The notes: a model not told the origin generated them from the letters alone. Shown: positions 38,501 to 51,399, numbered from the stretch's first letter. The stretch: 64,000 nt of DNA from Seriola aureovittata (GCF_021018895.1 NC_079382.1:15171501-15235500), one strand, 5' to 3'. A program made the numbers and translations.

Positions 38501-41500
38501 TACTCCATATTGTAATCTTTCATAAAGCATTTAAAAAAAAAAGTTAATGGAGGATAGAAACTGATTTTGTTGTTCTTCCTTCACAATAGCAATAAAGTGC
38601 TGATTGTGGGCTCTGGCTACGCTACAATGATCCCACACACACAGGGTGAGTCAAACTGCAGCCCTCTCTTCTCTGGAGTCAAATACTGCACCAAGAGACT
38701 TCGTGCTGACACTGGTGACATGACCGCTGTGCCCTACTTCCCCCTGAATGGGGAGACTACGTAAGTTGTTCTTTGAAGAAACTGTGATTGTTTTGTCAAT
38801 GTCATATCACTGATTGCTATATATTGAATGATTAGAGATGGTGTCTCATCTCAGTAATGAAGAATATTTCAGTGTGATAGAGAATGTTGGTTGAAATGGA
38901 ATTAATGTGGTAAAATACATTAATTCTGAAATTGACCAAAATTATGAATAACCAACACAGCACCACTTTCATTCATATTACTTTGCATTAAGACATAATA
39001 TATTTAATATGATAGCAGGGCAAGTATGCATAAGGGAAGAAATTAGAAAATCAAAGGTGGTTTTATTAGTTGGACTTGTATGCATACATATAGTGGAATG
39101 TCATTCATTAAGGACGAAAATACTGTTTAGTATGTAGGTAAATAATTTTGATACTATGTTTTCTACATATATAATACATTATCATAAAAGACCATATGAG
39201 AACTCGTCAGTGAGTTGTTCCTTTCACTCTAGGTTTGCTGTAGACATCAAACCAACTAAAGAGGTCTCTGAGTACACAGCCACCATTGCCTATAAGCTCC
39301 TCAGCGAAGGAAAGGACGGCCACCAAAAGGTTGATTCTTTGAAGATGACCCTGAGAGCTGAAGGTATGATCATCATATTAAGAAAAAAATTTATCGACCT
39401 ATGTTTTTTCTATGAGCCATAGTCTTCTTTTTCATTTTGTAGGGCTACCTGCATCAGTAATCAAATTATACTCTCTGTCACTTCAGGTGCTCAGGCTACC
39501 GAGGCTACAGCCACCATGAAATACAACAGGAACAGGAATGTCTTCACCACCCAAGTCCAGATACCTGACATTGATGTCGAGGCTGGCGTTAAGGTTGGCA
39601 TGACCGACAGCAGTACCAAAGGCAAATCCATTATCTTCGAGATTTCCAACAAGAACGTGCCCCAGCTCTCTCTGATTGGCCGTGCCAAGTGAGTAAACCC
39701 CACTTCAATCTTTGTTGAAACACTTTGTCAATAATGTACTTAAAGCTAGGTACTCATTTCTGTATTCAACAGCCTTTATGCATTTTTCATATACAGGCAT
39801 TGACTAGATCATGTTTTTATTAATCCTAGGATTCAGGCCATGACTGATGGCATGCTGCAAGTTCAGCTGTTAGTCCCCTCACTCAAGACTGATGCCGCCA
39901 TCACAGCTAAAATGAGCAAAACCGATGGACTCACCATGGAGATCAAAAGTGATGTCAAGCTCTCAGAGACCTCCTCCATTCAGGCAGTCATATTCAAATA
40001 TGGTACGTATGTTCGCAAATAGTGCTAATGGACTCCAAAGATTGATCAATGCAATCACCGTCTCAAACACAAAAGTAAATTTCTAAATGCTTTGTATCTC
40101 AGGTGAAGACCAGGCTGAGGTTCAGCTAATGTCAAACATGAAAGCTGATACTAAGATCCTGGTGCCTTACACTGAAGCCCTTCAGGCCTGGCTCAGGCAG
40201 TTTGTGGACGAGGCCATGGACCAGCAGGTTGTCAAGACTGATATGAAACTGCGTCATATCTTCAACAAGGCAGTTGAGGTGAAACAAGTATAAAGATTTT
40301 AAATATTTTGAAATACCTTGATTTATGTCAAGTTTTTCAGACTAAAGCATGAGAAATGTGGCATTTCTTCATCAGGCCAGCAATGACTGGATGGACAGGA
40401 TTAAAACTGATGTTCCCTATGTTGAGACTCTGAGGAACAGTATAGCAGAGGTGGAAATGCCCTCCATGCCTGAAAACCTATTCATGGACCTGTAAGTGTA
40501 ACACACAATAATCTGAATCAGGATCTAAATCATTTTTCATATGGATTATTAGAAAATTGCAGTTTTTCCCTGATTAAATCATAAATTGGGTACAACATGT
40601 TCTCTCCAGTTAAATGTTTGTTTTAAATTTAACAAATGTTATGTTTTCATCCTTTCACCAGTGAAAGCACATTCAGATACCAGTTCAACCAGAACTGTTT
40701 GACCATCAGTATCCCTCTGCCTCTTGGAGGCAAATCATCTGAGGAGCTAAGGATACCTTCAGCGGTCACCTCCCCTCGCATCTCCTTGCCTCAGGTGGAC
40801 ATGGAGCTTGCCCCAAGGGCAATCCAAATCCCCACTTTTACCATCCCTTCTGAATATGATCTCACCCTGCCTTTGATGGGAATGATGGAAGTGTCTGCCA
40901 AGGTCAAGAGCAACTATTATAAGTGGGAGGCCTCAGTCTCTGCTGGCAACAACACTGCTGAGTCTCCTAGCTACCTCGCCAGTTTCAACATCATGGCTGA
41001 CAGCCCAATTAAAGTTCTCTCCTTCTCAACTGAGGGTAATTGAATCTTTATTCTTTAAAAATTATACATTTGTTATTTTGCACAAGGACAGCACAAAAGT
41101 TGATACTAATTAATCTTTTCCTATCTTTTTCTGTTTTAAAGGAGCTACAAAAATAATCGACACAGCAGAGCAAACTATGAAATTCACCATTGATGGTTCG
41201 CTGAATCACATGCTCGTGAACACAGGTTTTAATCTTCTGGAAACCATTGCTGTCACAGACAATGTACTATCAACAGGAAGGTACAACATCTATGCCAACA
41301 GCCCTGTGGGTCTGGACACCTCTCTGACGATTACCACCCAGCTCACCCTAGACTCAAACATCCTCTCTGGTGATGTCAACACAGATGGAAGCATTTCTGT
41401 TGGACCCATGACTGCCAGCACCACCTATCTCCACACTTTCTCTGTCGAGCCAGTGAAGAAAGAAGCAAGGCTGGAGAGTACACTGAGAGTGACCTCTGAA

Positions 41501-44500
41501 ATCCTGAAGGTTGTGAACAAGGTGAAGGCATCATATGCAAATGAGGAACTTCTGATTGAGTCTAACACCAACATCAACAGTGACCCTATCAAGCACACCA
41601 CCAAAATTAGTCTTAACTACAAGGACGTCAGGCTCACCATCCAGTCTGACTCTGTGACCAAGGCTGATGAGAGAATGCTTCGTAGCCAGATGGAGCTCTC
41701 TGCCACTGGAGGACAGGCCAGCCTCAGGATAGAGAATCAAGCTGATGATACAAAGAACCGTGCCTACTCTTTGCTCACTGGGTCCATCAACCCCTCTGGC
41801 TTGGAGATCAACACCGATGCCTCCATCAACATCTTTTCAAGCCTTGCTTCTCACAAGGCAACTTTGGCCCTGAACACAAATGGCCTGACCACCAGCTGCA
41901 CTACAACTGCTCAGCACAGCCCAATGACCTTTGAGAATGTTTTCCATGGTGGAGTTGACACCTCTGGTGCCACCATGTCTCTCACCACCAAGGGAGCCAT
42001 TAAAGAGAACAAAGCTGAGCTCAATGTTGAGGGAAAGATTGCAAGCACAGAAGTCTATTTCAATGGCATCTTTAAGGGTAACCTCTTTGACATCAACACC
42101 AGGAACAGAGTGAACCTTAGAGTGAGTGAAGATGGCCTGATTCTCTCTAACAACATGGTTGGATCTTTCAACGAGATGAGGACTGAAAATACCCACTCAC
42201 TGTCTCTTGCGCTGAGATCTTTTACCCTCCGCTCCAAGACTGACAACGTCCTTGATGCTAGCAACTCCTACATGCATGACATCACAGTTAACATGGAGCG
42301 TTTTACTGCCTCAGTTATTGTGAAAAATGACCTGAAGATCATGCAGGTTAACTTTATGAATGATGCCCAGTTCAAGGCAGAGCCCTACAACATGGAGCTG
42401 ACTGGAACAATGATGGGAGCTTTCTCAGAGGAAGAGCTCAAGCACACTTATGAAATCAAGTTTGTTGACATGGTCCTGTCTGCAAAGTGCAATACCAATG
42501 GTAAACTCCTGGGCTCTCACATGACACATACCACTGATATGGAGGTTGCTGGTCTGACCATGAAGTTCAACAATGTGGCTAACTTCAACTCACCATCTCT
42601 TCGTCTGGACAGCACAGTTAAAACTGTTGCTGCACCCTTCACTCTGAACATTGATGCCATTTTCAACTCAGATGGTGCAGTGTATCTGTATGGAGAACAC
42701 AGCGGTGAACTGTACAGCAAATTCCTCTTGAAAGCAGAACCCCTTCTGTTCACACATTCAATTGATTACAGAGCATCAACCACCCATGAACTGGAAGGCA
42801 GACCCACTATCAAGACCACCATGGAGAACAAGTTCAACAGCATGCTCAGCCTAAAAGAGCAAAGTGTCAGACTGAAGATGATATCCAATGTAAACGAGCA
42901 CACTTTTGATGAAGAATTTAGTGCTTATAACAATGCAGAGAGAATGGGTATTGAGATGGCAGGAGCAGTCTCAACCCCCCTCTTCAGTGAAGCCAGCCAA
43001 GATTATGCCATCTCTGGATTTGTGAAATATGACAAGAACAGCGACAGCCACTTTTTCCAGATCCCATTCATTGAGCACCTGCCCGCAGTCATTGAAAATG
43101 TTAAGACCACAATGATGAGGCTGATGGACCACAGCATTGAGATGCTGAAAGACATCAACAGCAGGTATGAGTTCAGTGTCAAGTTGCAGAACAAAGTGTC
43201 AGAACTGAAAGAGGTCATTGACAACTTTGACTTCAACCTCTTTGTCCAAGACTTGAGAAAGTTTACCAACTCAATGGAAAATGTCATGACCAACCTGACA
43301 GCCAAGTTCCCAACTGACAAAGTCATGAAGATGCTGAAATCCATCAAGGACACTGTCATGGCTTGGATCAAGAAGTACAACATTGCAAACAAGTTCAATG
43401 TAATTTATGCCAAAATAGAAGAGATCCTCTCTGGCTATGAGGTTGAGAAGATGATTGGAGCCATCATGGATGAGGTTGTTAAAATGATGAAGCAGTTTCA
43501 GGTGAGGGAAAAGATTCAGTCTGCATTTGCTGCTCTCAGGTCAATTAACATCCAGCCTTTGCTCAAAAAAGCTATGGTACCTGTTCAAGAGCTTGTGAAT
43601 GAGCTGTATTCCTTTGACTTCAAACAGCTGATTGATGACATGAGTGACTATTTCATTCGAATGGTCCAGAAAATCAGATCTTTTGATTATGACACATTCA
43701 CCATGGAGCTGAAGGAGAAGCTGGTAGATATGACCAAAATTCCTTGCTTTGGAAAGCTCTATGGAGAGTTCAGGGTTACATCACCTCATTACAAACTTGG
43801 AACCACTGTTGACCTGGAGAACACCACAACTACATCAGTCACACCAGAGTTCAAAGTGAACCTTAAGTCACAGGCTACATCTACTTTGAGAGTCCTTGAC
43901 TTCACTGTGGATGCCAGTGCACATTTTGCAGCTCCCAAGATGAGTCACCTGTCCATCTCTGAGAACATCAATGCTGTCCAGTCCAATTTCAAACTTGACC
44001 ACAAGGGCACAATGAATCTCTATGGTTTTTCAGCTCAGGCTTCTGCTGAAACTACTGCAAAGGTCACAACTGAGCGCTATGTCGCAGAACTTGTCAACAA
44101 TGCAGTCTTTGCCACGGAAAATGGAGTTTCTGCCACTGTACAGACTGAATACAAGCATGACCTTAACATGCCATTCTTCAACATCTTCAGTGAAACATCG
44201 ATGAATCAAAAGACCGCTTTCCTGCTTGAGGCTGGCACTGCCCGTCTGACCTTTAACAATCTGGCCAATGGAAAATATGCAATTCAAGACTTCTCAGATG
44301 AGGCAACCCACAAGAGTGAACTGGAAGTGGTCATGGATCTCCACACAACCAAAGTAACTTTCATTGGTGAAACAGGCTGCAGCCACCTCAAAACAAATCA
44401 AAATGTTGTTGCTGATGTGTGCATCTTCCGGCACATAATTGTTGATGCCAAGGTTGAGACAGAAACACCTTTCATGAAGGGCAGTGTTGCAGAGGTCAAG

Positions 44501-47081
44501 TTCCAAGCTAAGGTTGAAGACATGAAAATTGATTTCACTGCCTCTCACAATGCAGACCTGACAGGACAGGTTGAGGGAACTCTGTCAAGCTCTGCCCTTG
44601 CTTTGATCACACCTAATGAGCTTCAGTTTGACACCAAGAATAAGGGAAATGCCAAGGTTGCCCTTCCATTCAAGCTGTCTGGAAAGGTGGATCTCCAGAA
44701 TGACATCACTCTTGTCCTTAACTCTGAAGTTCAGCAAGGTAGCTGGACAGGCCTGGCTAGATTCAACCAGTACAAATATTCCCATTACTTCACCGTGGAT
44801 AATGGCGAGAGAGAAATTAACATATTTTCCCAGATTAAAGGAGAAGCTAATCTTGATGTACTGACTGAACCTATCACAATTCCTGAAATAACACTGCCAT
44901 TTGTTGGTATTAGAACACCAAGTGTGGACTACCTTTCACTGTGGGAAGAAACTGGCCTGAGCAACCTCCTAACCACAACTCAGCAGACACTTGACATGAG
45001 CTCCAAGCTGAGGTATACGAAGAACCCTGAGGTGATCATCATTGACATTAATGTTGATCCTATCATCAATGTCATTAACACCAATGCCAAGACTCTGCAC
45101 AAGCAAGTACTCATTGGCAAGGATAAGGCTGCTGCCATCCTCGCTACATCTTTTAACAAAGCAAAGGCAGAGTATGAAAGATATAGCATTGAGTTGCCGA
45201 AAACCATTACAGTGCCTGCCTACAGAGTTCCAGTGATGAATGTTGAGATGTCTACATTTACCATTCCCCTGCCCGACTTCAGTCTCATAACAACGCCTTC
45301 TCTGCATGTTCCATCTGCCCTGAGCAAGTTGACTCTTCCAAAAATCACTCTTCCAAAAATTCAGAGCATCAAGATCCCAGTAATGGGTGATCTGACCCAT
45401 GAGTTCTCCATGAAAACAGCAATGCTCACACTCAAAGCTGATGCCCGTGTCTTCAACCAGGACATTAGTACCACATTCACACTTGATACTTCCTCATCCT
45501 CTGAATTTGAGATTCTGAATGGGAGGGTTAAGGGCGACTTCAGCCTGAGCAGAGCTGGTGTGTTCCCAATGGCCTCTACCCTCTCTGTAGAACATGCAAT
45601 GGTAGAGGGAAACCATAAGAGCAGCATCATCTTAGGTTATGAAAATATAGATACCTCCATCACCAATTCAGTAAAGGTCAAGCTACCTGAAGTGACAATG
45701 GAAATCTACCAGGAGATTACTGGAAATCCTGTGGAAGGCCTTGTTGTCTCTATGTCTACTCCATCTGCGGGACTCATTGCAGTTCAGGTGCAGGCTAAGA
45801 GCCCAGCACAAGTCAAAGGAAGACTCTATGGTCGCTACCCGGTGAGAGAACCTTTGGTTATATTTTTGCTTACTAATTACTTATGATTGTGATTTCAATT
45901 TAAATGCTGTATTTATGTTTTAGTAATTTATTTTTTTGTTGTATGTTTACTTTTTCCCACAGTCTGAGCCAACAACAGACATTGACATCTTGGGTCTGAA
46001 GATGTCAGTGATGAACTCTGAGAAGCTGAACATTCAGACAACCTGGAATATGGAGATGCCATATGAGGTGATGCTGGGACTGAAGAAACAGGTGCCTGCA
46101 GTTATGGAAATGGTGTCTGATCCTGCTGTCAGGACATATAACAAAATCTACAGAAATGCTGGAGTACTTGGGGAGTATATTAAACAGATTAGCAAGCAGG
46201 GCAAAGTGATGTTCAAGAGGGCTGTTGACAACCTTGCTGCAGTAAATCCTTCCGATGTTATGACAACTGTCACAGAGAAGACCATTTTAATCCTCAAGGA
46301 GTACCAAAAGAAAGTTGAAATTGTTCTTGATGCTGTTGTCAAATTCCTGAGAGAGACCAAATTCCAGATCCCAGGGTTCGAACAGAGGCTGTCTGGGCTT
46401 GAGGTCTACCAGCAATTTAGTGCTTTTGTTGCCGATATATTTGAGGAAGCTGTTCAAAAGATTCCACAGTATTTTGCCAGCATGTTTACAGCAGTCCTCG
46501 ATTATTTCCAAGCCATTGAATTCACCCTTCCTGGCTCTAACCATATTGTCAGTGGAAGAGAAATTCTTGAAGATTTGTCTGTAGCTCTGCGAAAAATCCA
46601 GGACCAAGTTATTGTCATTGTGAGGAAATTGAGACAAATCAAGTTGGAAGATATCATTAAGAAATTCTCAGCATTCATGCAGTTTACCACTGAACAAAGT
46701 GAGAAGTTTCTCCAAACCCTAAAATCTCAGAACATAGAGAAACTCTCTGACTTTGTCGCTGATGTGTACAGAGATGCCATCAACTCTCCTGTCCTGGCTG
46801 ATATCTCCAATCAGATTGAGGTGGCCTACAGAATTGTTATGGAATATCTAAAAACTGTGAGAGCTAAAATCCAAAATATTATGGCTGATGTGTCTAGTGA
46901 ACAGCTTCAGGCTGACATTCAGTCCTGGATTGACATGTTGGTAAAACGTATGAATGCATTCCACAACAATGTCATTAAGACCCTAAAGGAGAAAAGCAAA
47001 AATGTTGAATCCTTTGTGAGAGTAAGTGACAGACAGATGGAGGTTGACATTCCCTTGCCATTTGTTGCTAAATTCAACTAA
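32598..47081 (+). CDS. apob: apolipoprotein B, tandem copy 3 (complete, 26 coding exons, shortened)
   Basis: Coding exons: 32598-32652, 33064-33105, 33282-33394, 33485-33630, 33780-33927, 34339-34491, 34738-34862, 35169-35254, 35354-35804, 35927-36041, 36136-36282, 36386-36597, 36717-36936, 37079-37252, 37342-37545, 37659-37826, 38071-38276, 38590-38760, 39233-39363, 39487-39688, 39830-40002, 40103-40278, 40376-40491, 40662-41035, 41142-45841, 45963-47081. Total 9,927 nt, or 3,308 residues, all in frame. The signal peptide is [18 protein letters not shown]. The vitellogenin-like module is complete and has the paired cysteines of the family (TCNY, GTCTEK, DCAGDKD, NCSP/KYCTK). Exon sizes match copy 2 until the giant exon, which is 1.3 kb shorter and runs straight into sequence that copy 2 carries two exons later. 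The middle strand/helix region and the 3' beta2 segment are missing. Copy 3 alone keeps the hinge at about 45000-45400. The last exon (372 residues) is 44 residues longer than in copy 2. It should still build particles, perhaps smaller ones; that is inference. Confidence 0.96.
41142..45841 (+). other. apob: giant exon 25 of apob copy 3, a fusion of three ancestral exons
   Basis: At 4,700 nt this is 1.3 kb shorter than in copy 2. At about 43740 the helical belt (...KEKLVDMTK) jumps to [11 protein letters not shown], skipping roughly 290 residues present in copies 1 and 2. Near its 3' end it passes from the beta2 belt straight into ...[11 protein letters not shown]...GRLYGRYP. In copies 1 and 2 that tail is encoded by a separate exon (4603-4789, 23326-23512) after two or three introns. 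An in-frame genomic deletion across those introns explains the fusion. Confidence 0.85.
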
Positions 47082-47338
47082 CTGACCTTGGCTAAAAAGA
47101 TATAATACAGTGTTTGCATTGATTATATCTGTTGTGTAACCATCAAGACCACAGTAAATCTGTTCTACTAAAAAATGTAAAACTGCATGCTAACAGGTAT
47201 TGTCTGTACTCAAGATGCTTGTCTGTACTCTGTTTTTCAAATTATTAATTTTGTTTATTATCTCACAGTAGACTCCCAGTTGTGATCCTACTGTGCTCCC
47301 TTTGTGTCTTGTACTATTTAAAAAAATATGTGGACTTC

Positions 47339-47344
47339 AATAAA
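47339..47344 (+). terminator. polyadenylation signal of apob copy 3
   Basis: AATAAA about 260 nt after the stop, followed by a GT-rich stretch (GTGTGTACTG). It is the first canonical signal downstream. Confidence 0.75.
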
Positions 47345-49907
47345 GACAGTGTGTACTGCATGCAACTCTGTGTATTTCTTACATATAATTTAACATACAT
47401 TTCTAAAAATCTAACTTTTTGGATGGCTTATAGAGTACGACTGACAGCAAAGGTGATATGAAATTTACACACTGGTTATTCCTACAAGATGGTGCTTCCT
47501 TCAAACTCACAAATATAGCCTACTGTATAGTTACTTGTTAAACAACACAGTAATGATATGGCATTATTTTTAAGTCCCTTATACACCCCTGTCATATGCT
47601 CATTCATCATTAGTTTCCTCGGGTATAAATTTAGCAGATACATAAATAGCTTCTGTGACACACAAGCTCTCAGATCATAAAACAATGAGAATGAGAAGAA
47701 TGAATACAGAATCAGTTTGGCAGGTGTTGCTAACAATAGTAAAGAGCCAAGCCCTAACATTTATCTCCCCCTCTGGAATCTAAAGCTGTGGTAGAAAAGA
47801 CATATTCAGATTGTTTACTTAACTAAAAGTAGCAATGCAACAGTGGGAAAAATACTCCATTACAAGTCCTGTGTTTAAAATCTCACTTTTGCACAAAAGT
47901 ATTATCAAAATGGTATGGTATGGTATAAATACTTAATTCAGGGAATGTCCTAGTGTTAATCAGCATATCTAGTAACTATAGCTACCAGATAAAAAGTAAA
48001 ATATTTATTAAGTACAAAGTGTCATAAAAAGGAAATACTAGTAAGAGTACCTCAACACTTTACTTAAGTAAATATACTCTTTTACTTTTACACCACTTAA
48101 AGTTACGCGTAAAAATAAAATCACAAATTCAAGGGATGACGGTATTTGCAAAATATACCAACCAAATTCAAAGTATAATTGCGAATAAATTTATATTTGT
48201 TTCAAGCATATTAAAAGAAATGGTGGCTGCAACAGCCCAATAACAACTGGTCTGCAGTGTGAGAAAATGAGGCAAAAGAATGGAGAAGTAGAGATGGTGA
48301 CACACATTGATTTTTTTTTATTGAGTTTCCCAGAACAGTACCGATTGTTCCCTTACATTCTTTTTTTTTTCCTCACAAAAATTTCCATTGTTTGCCATCT
48401 ACTGTTCAAACCTAGTAAGTATTGCGTGATTTCATTAATGTGGTCATAATTTGATCAACACTTACAAACAGATAGGTTTGGCACATTTTCAGCACTCATC
48501 ACTGAATTATAACCTAACAACACTGGAAATCGGAGGCACATAGGGAGGAGCAATGTGGGAAAATTAACCAATCCAACACAATGCATTCCTGCTCTGTAAG
48601 TCAGCAAAAAGCCCAGCAACAGAAGGCAGGGAGGAATGTGACTTTTACATCGTCGTAACTCTGGTTGGATTTTTAGAAATACTCTTTTAGACTCAGATTT
48701 ATCTTTGCTATAGTTGCTTTCTGAACCACAGAAAAATGACATGTTTAAGGTGAAATTGAGCTTTCTTGTCTTCAGTTATCATTAAAAGAATAACTCACAT
48801 TGTACATCCACCAGGGTTTTGCCCTGGATTTTCAGTGTAGCAACACTCTCTGTAATTGATGATCATAGCTGTCATTTGTACAAGCACTCCCACCATCATG
48901 TAAGAGGACAGTTACACAACACTTCTGTGTAGACACAGATCAAACATGAGCTGGATTTATTTCACAAGAATTGAAATCTAGCTGACATACAAAGCTCCAA
49001 CTATGTGTTTGAACACATAAATTTGAGCTACATTCACAGTCATAAAGGAAGACATTAAGGTGGATTTGTGTCAGTCATAATTCAGTTTTACTGAACTCAG
49101 TTTTACTGAATTATAACTTTATAGCTTCAGAAAAAAATAGGGACACCCTTTTGTTTTTTTTAAGTTTGTGTCATTATTAAAAGATTCTGGTTATAATAAC
49201 ATAACATATGATCAATTTCCATTGAAATTTTTAATTGTCATCCCATGGCTTAATCCCATGTGAGTGTGCTACTGGCTCATAGAGTTCTGATGTAGCCCAC
49301 TCCTCTTTTCATGACACTTTCTAATAAAACATATTTCTGTGAACAAAGCACTCACATGCTAAACCATCTCACATGCTCAATCTTCTCTTAGAAATATCAC
49401 CCACAGGACTGCAGATGAAGCTGTATCTTAATGTAAAATGCTAAGCAGGTCTTAGAGACAGCTAAGATATGCCAGCCTGTGAAATAGCTAAACCTGGATT
49501 TCAGAGTTCAAAAACATAGTGAGATGCTGTATTTGCTTCAAATGATTTGGTTCAGGTGAGCTGTAAAATAAAATAAAAACATTTTTCCTTTCCTGACTGT
49601 TTACAGTTGACAGTGCCTTTGTGTAACTTTCCTTTCACTGTTTTACTAATCTGTGTTCAAAAAGCACCTATTTCATCAGTGTCACTGTTGCCACAGCCAA
49701 GCATTACATTTATGGTAGATGCATGCTTAGCAAGCCTAAAAAAAAAAAAATATTTCTGTTTAACTGTTTGTCCACTCTAACAAAACACCAACCAGAAAAG
49801 TTGCAATACATTGGACTATATGGTTAAGCCCTTTCCCAGACATGATGTGTACTCTCCAAGACCTGTTATGAAATTGGGCATGTTGCCTAACAACTATTAA
49901 CTAAGCA
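47345..49907. other. convergent intergenic DNA between apob copy 3 and the rho gene
   Basis: AT-rich sequence with one recognisable MITE (47790-48105). There are poly-T tracts near 48311 and 48361 and a short direct duplication (two TTCAGTTTTACTGAA-like words) at about 49080-49115. No coding or RNA gene was recognised. The two genes point at each other here. Confidence 0.55.
47790..48105. mobile_element. decayed teleost MITE ('AAGTAGTACTT' hAT-like type)
   Basis: The ends GTGGTAGAAAAGACATATTC and (reverse complement) GTGGTGTAAAAGTAAAAGAG form imperfect inverted repeats. Inside are phrases typical of a very abundant fish MITE: 'aaaatactccattacaagtcctg', 'aagtagcaatg', 'taactatagctaccagataaaaagtaaaatattt', 'gagtacctcaacactttacttaagtaaatatact'. 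There is no coding capacity. Confidence 0.75.
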
Positions 49908-50644
49908 TTTAATACTGGGGAGTCAAAACATACAATGTGGACGTTGTTCCAACTAACAAACCTGAGACAGCTAATTTCATGAACTGTAAACTTAAGCTAA
50001 GGTTAATTCCAAAATGGCATCAAACATCAGAAGGAACTATACAGAACACCACGGCTATCCTTACACTGAAGGGTGTATAAAACGTTCTGTGAATTACTGT
50101 AGTTTGCAGATGCTGTGCAATTTCTCAAAAGAATACAGCCATTTTACAATACAAAGTGGACATAAATAACAAGTGCAATTTTTTTTACTGCTTTGCTTAT
50201 TACAAAGTATAACATTGGCAGTAAGGCAGTGGCCTAAGCAAACACTGTGAAACACAAAAAGTGAGCAAGTGAAATCTTGACTCGAAAGCAGGCCTTGTCC
50301 ACATAAGAGACAGGGGTCCAGGCGTCCATTGAAATGTTTGTGGTTTGTCCTTTTTACCCCTCCACCAGTCAGACTGGGATCATGTGACCCACAAAGAACA
50401 TGCTGTAACCAGTGCATTTCACACACACACACACACACAGACACACGGACACACACAACGATATCAGATGATTATCGAGTGTGTTCAAAACAACTTCTTT
50501 GCAGTCCTTCGTTCTGGTTCAGCCAAGGTCGTCTGATCAAAAGGGAGTATCCAAACCATGGTCACTGCCCATACATGTTCAGACACAGATCCCAGCGGCG
50601 GTAACGTCTTGTCTGCACCTCATGGTTCGCCAGACAGAATCGAT
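49908..50644 (-). other. probable 3' UTR of the rho gene
   Basis: This stretch follows the rho stop codon on the minus strand. An ATTAAA variant (TTTAAT on the + strand at 49908-49913) is the nearest plausible polyadenylation signal; no AATAAA is closer on that strand. A CA microsatellite lies at about 50421-50458. UTR length is a guess. Confidence 0.4.
50421..50458. repeat. CA microsatellite
   Basis: (CA)n of about ten units, interrupted by AG and GG towards its 3' end. It lies in the presumed 3' UTR of the minus-strand rho gene, where it reads as (GT)n. Confidence 0.85.
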
Positions 50645-51235
50645 TCACATCAAAACACAGCATTTGAGACAACCACCTGGGGGTGTTGTTCGTTTTTGTA
50701 ACGCTGCCCGTGTTGCAGTCTCGAACACTTCCCAGATCCCCTCCTTGGTTTTGGCAGAGCACTCCAAATAGTCATATGCGCCAATGCGCATGGCCATGGC
50801 CCGGCCATCCTCTGTTTTCACTGGCTCCAGCTTCAACCGGGACAGCTCGTTCCTTACGTTCTCGTCGTTGCGCAGATCCTTCTTGTTGGCCACTAATATA
50901 ATTGGTACATTAGGACAAAAGTGTTTGACTTCAGGGACCCACTTTTCAGGGATGTTTTCCAATGAGTCCGGGCTGTCTACGGAGAAGCACATCAGAATGA
51001 CATCAGTGTCCGGGTAGGAGAGGGGGCGCAGCCGGTCATAGTCCTCCTGTCCAGCGGTGTCCCACAGAGCTAGCTGGACTTGCTTGTTGTCCACTTCTAT
51101 GTCCGCCACATATGTCTCAAACACAGTCGGAACATACACCTCAGGAAACTCATCTTTGCTGAATACAATCAGTAGACATGTTTTCCCACATGCGCCGTCC
51201 CCCACCACGACAAGTTTCTTGCGTATGTCTGCCAT
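50645..51235 (-). CDS. rhob: Rho family small GTPase, RhoB type (intronless)
   Basis: 196 residues in one exon, the same length as human RhoB; lack of introns is the mark of RHOB. It is a membrane-bound GTP/GDP switch acting on actin and endosomal traffic. Visible elements: P-loop GDGACGKT (12-19), switch I with Tyr34 and Thr37 (VPTVF), DTAGQE (59-64) including Gln63, NKKD for guanine recognition, and ECSAK. The C-terminus GCLKCCVLM has Cys189 and Cys192 for palmitoylation and Cys193 for prenylation. The neighbourhood (pum2 divergent, apob convergent) matches the human RHOB locus. Two oddities: residue 41 is Thr where Rho A/B/C have Asn, and the CAAX box is CVLM rather than CKVL. A Met at the last position favours farnesyl transfer. 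Identity as rhob rather than another Rho rests on synteny and lack of introns. Confidence 0.93.
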   Translation of the reverse strand: MADIRKKLVVVGDGACGKTCLLIVFSKDEFPEVYVPTVFETYVADIEVDNKQVQLALWDTAGQEDYDRLRPLSYPDTDVILMCFSVDSPDSLENIPEKWVPEVKHFCPNVPIILVANKKDLRNDENVRNELSRLKLEPVKTEDGRAMAMRIGAYDYLECSAKTKEGIWEVFETATRAALQKRTTPPGGCLKCCVLM

Positions 51236-51399
51236 CCCTTCCTTTTTCCTAGCTCTAGCTCAGACGTAGCGTCCAAAACACATATATGCCCGCTGTGTCC
51301 GCTCCCACTATTTAAATGCTCTAAATGAGAAAGGACAGCCTTCTCCAGTAAGTCGTTCTCGTCTCCTAACTCCACAACCTTTACCAGTACCCGCTGCTC

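Noticed and set aside
24..46690. Many minus-strand open frames of 60-243 residues inside the apoB exons (for example 18512-19243)
   Set aside because: They lie opposite long coding exons, mirror their codon bias, repeat in both copies only because the sense exons are alike, and show no protein family features.
50329..50771. Plus-strand open frames over the rho 3' region and C-terminus
   Set aside because: They overlap the microsatellite and the minus-strand rho coding exon; they have low-complexity content and no homology that I recognise.
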